Assembly (NCBI GenBank): GCA_002007465.1
Contig: LNAC01000859.1
Coordinates: 530,189-594,188, forward strand
Reading direction: 5' to 3'
Length of the DNA stretch: 64,000 nucleotides
DNA from: Ailurus styani
Lineage: Eukaryota; Chordata; Mammalia; Carnivora; Ailuridae
Part shown: piece by piece, positions 59,485 through 64,000 of the stretch
Position numbering within the stretch: position 1 is the first letter of the stretch
How the letters are laid out: every line of letters starts with the position of its first letter
Made by a program: the position numbers and the translations under genes
The notes under the pieces: model-generated
Told to the model about the DNA's origin: nothing
The model's database searches: none
The model's input: the letters and a program-made list of their open reading frames with translations, nothing else

Positions 59485-62451
59485 ACCTTTCAGTACGCCC
59501 CTCTGTGGAAAGGTCTTCAACGTCTTGAGTTGCTGTGTTGTAATTTCGTGACTCATCGGCAGCCCATGTATTCTGAAAACTCAGTCCTTTTCTGAAGGGA
59601 AGAAGGATACACACAGAAATCATTATCATGAGAGAGAAAGAGAAATCTGAAAAATGTATGTGGTAAATGCCCAAACCACACAAGAAATAAAATATATGTT
59701 CACTATGTAAATACCTGACACTTTTCTGGATATTCTATTAAAAGATCTTGATGGAGGCACTTTATGATGCAGATGAAAATCTGCTGACAGTTGTTCTAAA
59801 AATAAGCCTGGGCTTTAACTGTTCTGTGTTCCTTAAATTTGGTGAGACGATTTTGCTCGGATTCTGCAGGAGCAATTTAAATGGCTTTGAGAAATGAATG
59901 AATTTTAAAGAGACTATAGATTTGCTTCATTATCAGTCTTCTAAGACCTTAACTATTTGAAACTGTTTCCTTAGCTTAGAGTGGGAACAGAAGGGACTTC
60001 AAAAGTACATCCTTAGTAGAAAATTAATTAAACTGTGCTTGAAGAGAATATTTTTCTTCTGGAGAAAAGCTTCAGCTATAAGGCCTTGTTGAATCACAAC
60101 AGTGCATGCCCTAGGTAAGCAAGCAAACAAAATGAAGGGCACACCAGATCAACACTTACCTTGCTGTTACAGCCAGAACAGTAAGATCCGTTAAATATAT
60201 TCACACAAAAGTGCTGGGAAAAAATATATTATCCCTTCTAAGGGTATTTCAATATTAGAAGAGGTCCAAGAATGCATTGATTCCTGACTTCTTCCCACCT
60301 CCCTTCCCTTGCTCCCCGTTGTGAACATTTGAGTGCCTCTCAGGTTGAGATATTGGGGTTGGCCCTGAGGATACCATTATGATCACATCAGTGTTATTGC
60401 AGCTCCTTCCTCTCTTCTCCCATTCCACCAAAGTTTGCATTCTTACTGGCATGCTCAGAAAGTGGAATTTCAACTATTTTCAAGAAGAGGTGCTTTGATT
60501 GAGGTTTTCCATAATAGACTTTGCATTTTAACCAAGTATAAGCATCAAATGTTTCCTGTGAGACATTATGCAAAAGCTGGCCTTCATTGTAATCTCAAGT
60601 ATCCAGTAGGTGAAGACCCTCCCAATAGATTCCATATTAACCATCTGTAATTAAAAGAGAAGGTGAAAATAATGGTAATTCATTCTCATATCGGTTATGG
60701 AAAAATAACTTGTATGGTTGTACGTGTTAGTGTTTCCAGAATTGACTTTTCCATTTTTTTTCCAATGTCCTTTTATTCTTACATATCCTTCATCATTTAC
60801 CTTTTGGCTACAAGCAAACCTTAACAGCTAAGAATTAAATATTACTGGTTAACAAATCAATCATCACAAGAACTGCCAGGTTTTAGAATTGCTGGCTTGC
60901 CCATTCTGTTTTTATCTTCTCCATTTTATCAACCCTGATTCTCTTTCTCTGTTAGAGGACAGTGTGGTATTCTAAAAAGATTATCCAAAGAATTGTCACT
61001 GGTTTTGAGGTTTGATCCAATGTCTACCCACTAAGTAGCAGTTGATATTTATCATATCCCTTGGTTCTGTTTCATCCTTATATTTATCACATCCCTTGGT
61101 TCTGCAGGAAGGGGTTGCATTGGGTAACTCTGAATTTGCTTCCAGCTTTAAATTCTTCATTCTTTGTTTCTCTGGAGTAAGGCAAAAACGAACCTCACTG
61201 AACGCTAGCCCTCATCTTTCCAGTTAAGTGGTCAGTCTGACCTCTATTTTGAGTAACTTCAAATTTTAGTCTGTCAAACCCAAAACCTCTCTTTAAAACA
61301 AATGTTTTGTCATGCCTTACACTCTCCTGAGATAAAACTCATAGATAATACAACCTTGTTTTACACACAACGAAAACAAAATATCAATGTAATCCTCTAA
61401 GCAAAACATAAAGGAGAAGTTAAGGGAAAATAATTTAGAATAAAATGATATGTATTTCAATATGTGAGTACTCAGACCTCTCTACAGGAAAAGCGTAATA
61501 AACTATGAAGAGGCTTGGACCACCTCATAGATCACCACGGATGCAGTAGCTACAGACACAGATTGTGATATATTGGTGTTGACGCAGACATATTTGATTG
61601 ATGACTCAAAGAGTGCTAGTGGCACGGTTGTTGGTAGGGTGATATGATTTTCCAGAACAGTGAAGAGGACTTGGTAAATGTCCCAAAAGAGTACAATGTT
61701 CCCTCAAGTCCTGTGGTAACTATATAAAAACTACTTTGTGGTGTTTTTTTAGGTAATAGGTGCAGAAAATGGTAAACAGGTTTTTCGCGTAGATGAATAT
61801 CCCAGGGAACGTTTAAAAGTCTTGCAAGACTCAAGGCAACTCATGCAAAGTGAGCCAAATGTATTACAGGACGTCAAGCATCCTTGACCTCTGCTTACTA
61901 CAGAGTAAAAGAAGCCACCACCTGCTCTGGAGTAGATGAATAGACTCACTACTTTCTTCAGATTACAGCAAAATCTCATTGGTTTAAAGTACTTTTCATG
62001 TTACTGAGCTGCATATTTACTTTACTTGACTTTTGACATTAGTTTGCTTTGAGCCGTCTAAACTGATGGAAATTTGACCTATCTTTTGAGCTCTTATTGT
62101 CCTCAATATCCAAAATGTTAGAAAATCAAAAATACTTGAGGATTAAGAAGAAAAGGAAAGGAGGAAATATATCTTCCAACTTTGTATATGTGCTCTATTA
62201 AGACAAAGGTCAACAATGACGACAACAACAAAGAAAGTTTTTGAGTTACAATTGGATGGACTGAAGCACTATCATTTATAAACAAAAGGGCATATGGAAG
62301 GGAAATACAGGGTAATATAGAATTGAGAACGACATATTGAGAATAGTTGGGCCAAGATATACAGTTTGTAGAAAAGAAAAACTAAATTTTTTCTTGATGG
62401 AAGAGGAAAGTAGATTTTGGAGATATATGCCTTCAGCTCTAACAAGAACTA
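59485..62451. other. Longest repeat-poor interval of the window
   Basis: No interspersed repeat recognised over almost 3 kb. A near-perfect dispersed duplication of 'tatttatca(t/c)atcccttgg' lies at 61045-61069 and 61080-61104. No exon supported. Confidence 0.5.
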
Positions 62452-62640
62452 GTAACACTTACATAGTGCTTACTATGTGCCAGACACTGTTCTAAGTGCT
62501 TTACAAATGTTAAATCATCTCATTTCCAGAACAGTTCCCATTTTACAGGTAAGAGGTCATAGGTCATACAAGTAGAATGGAAGACCTGGGATCTGACCTA
62601 GGTATTCTGGTACCATACCTGTGTTTTCAACCCTGTTGTA
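62452..62640 (-). mobile_element. MIR SINE
   Basis: 'gtaacacttacatagtgcttactatgtgccagacactgttctaagtgctttac' is a well preserved antisense MIR. Confidence 0.93.
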
Positions 62641-62889
62641 TAGTATTGAGGCTTACATGCCAATCAGTTAAAATAGTATTTTAAAATAACATTTTGCAGA
62701 AGAAATTACTCTTACTATGGTAATGCTATGAAAGGCTGAAAATAATGTGGTTAAGAGCATGAAAGGTCAGAACAATTCTTAGTTGCGAGACACTGTCCCA
62801 CACACATGGGCAGAAAACCAAGCATCTTTAACTCCTGCCCACGAAATACCAGAATTTTGTATTCTAATTATACAAACAGCACATGGATG

Positions 62890-63740
62890 CATTCTCATGA
62901 TAAAAATTTTAAATACAGAAGTTTACAGCTTCAAATCATCTTCACTCCTTTAACAGTTCCTCTCTCTTCCTCTTCCTCAAAATTACGCACACACATACAC
63001 GCACACACTTGTCTAACATAAAATGGACTGTGAAGTAATACTTTTTTTGGGCTTCATTTATTCTGGCAATATTTTCATTCCTGAATATATGGACCTTTCT
63101 AGTTTTTGATGGTTGCATAAATAAGTCACAAATATATGCTGACAGTTTGTAAAATCATTCTCTTACTGATTGGTGAATTACTTGATTTTAACTTTAAACA
63201 AACAAACAAACAAACGTGAATTTGTCTTCCTTGGACAACCTTCACATTCATGCCCAAGTGTTTTGTTTTGTTTTGTTTTGTTTTTAGAAGGATTCCTGGA
63301 AGAGGAATGTTACTGACACTGCTAAACTTTCCTCTAAAACATTTTACCCAAGTGAAGTTACGTTAAGAGCTAGAGTGTGCTATGTGCTTCCTCCTCTGGC
63401 CATCAGTGCATGTGGCTGATTTTTTTTTTTTTTTATGTGTTGCCAGTCTGATCTGCAAAAAGTGATAAGTCATTGTTTTGTATTGCATTTACTAGTGACA
63501 CTAACTTCATTTTGTTTCCGTGTTTGTATTTCCTTTTTACAACTGTTCCTTTTGTTCAACTGAATTATTTTTCTCTTGGTGTGGCATTTATTTATTTTCT
63601 TTAGTCTCTCTTATAGTGGAGAAATTTAAATTTCTAAATAAGCAAATGTGTCAGTCTTTTCCTTTAGGAATTCTTGTTTTTTTTTAGAGGAAGGACTTCC
63701 TTACCCAAGACTTTAATAATACAAATTGTGTATTATCCTA
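62890..63740 (-). mobile_element. Degenerate L1M 3' region, antisense
   Basis: 'tctagtttttgatggttgcat', 'aggattcctggaagaggaatg', 'gtattgcatttactagtga', 'gtctctcttatagtgg' follow antisense L1M 3' sequence loosely. Simple repeats (CAAA)n at about 63197-63216 and (GTTTT)n at about 63260-63283 lie within it. Confidence 0.55.
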
Positions 63741-63945
63741 TGATGCTTGTATTCTTAAGGAACAATTGAGTTGCCCAAACACAGCTCTTGGAATAGTCTG
63801 TAGTTTCTTAATTGATCTGAAATGACACCACTTTATGTGAACTAAAATTATACATGTATATGGATCTCTTTTTCATCTTTCTTCTATTGCATTAATACAT
63901 TTGTCTTTTTTTAAACTAGTACTACACTATCCAAATTACTGTATC

Positions 63946-64000
63946 TTTTTTTTTTAATTTTATTTTTATTATTTGCCCAAGGGGTACAGGTCTGTGAATC
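63946..64000 (-). mobile_element. Young carnivoran L1 3' end at window edge
   Basis: A poly-T followed by 'aattttatttttattatttg' and 'aggggtacaggtctgtgaatc' is the antisense start of a carnivoran L1 3'UTR. The element continues beyond the window. Confidence 0.8.

Noticed and set aside
1..64000. A novel multi-gene system
   Set aside because: The window is vertebrate repeat-rich DNA with no gene cluster. Nothing in it supports a coordinated new system.

Overview
This is a stretch of mammalian nuclear DNA from a carnivoran, most likely a mustelid (ferret, mink, marten or weasel type). The main evidence is about 20 copies of the carnivoran tRNA-Lys-derived Can-SINE. Many show the head 'gcgcctgggtggctcagtgg', a 'taaagcctctgcc' motif, (TC)n tracts and an 'aaataaataaataaaatc' tail, and this subfamily is one I associate with mustelids. 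The young L1 3' ends also read as carnivoran L1. There is no sign of bacterial, viral or organellar organisation: no operons, no long ORFs, and most short ORFs lie inside repeats or are chance AT-rich frames.

No complete protein-coding gene can be supported. The one gene-like signal is a CpG island at about 18.38-19.6 kb, interrupted by a 483-base assembly gap (18739-19221). It carries GC boxes, a CCAAT box and a consensus 5' splice donor at 19398, so it is probably the promoter and first exon of a gene whose other exons lie outside the window or cannot be recognised here. The rest would then be intron or intergenic DNA. One further exon-like module with good splice signals is at 2453-2535, of unknown significance.

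Layout. 0-12.6 kb: Can-SINEs, antisense L1M pieces (2.9-3.7 kb), an antisense L2 split by two SINEs (4.9-5.9 kb), a MER5-type element, then a long sense-strand chain of old L1 fragments (8.3-11.7 kb). 12.6-18.3 kb: mostly unrecognised unique DNA. 18.3-19.6 kb: CpG island and gap. 20-25 kb: mainly unique with MIRs, one SINE and a TG microsatellite. 25.1-30.6 kb: a nearly complete ancient antisense L1 including its 5'UTR monomers, interrupted by two MaLR-type LTRs. 30.6-41 kb: unique DNA with SINEs (one inverted nested pair), MER5 copies, MIRs and a young L1 3' end. 41.1-42.7 kb: antisense L1M with an inserted SINE that carries a false duplication around a single N. 42.8-58.2 kb: L2, MIR and SINE insertions among long unique stretches. 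58.24-58.9 kb: a sense-strand carnivoran L1 5'UTR fragment that ends in poly-A. 59-64 kb: unique DNA, MIR, L1M, and the start of another young antisense L1 at the window edge.

The elements do not act together as a system. Their nesting instead gives a relative history: L2 and MIR oldest, then L1M and MER5, then MaLR LTRs, then Can-SINEs and young L1. All calls come from reading the sequence against remembered consensus features. Repeat boundaries are approximate except where target-site duplications (TSDs) are given.
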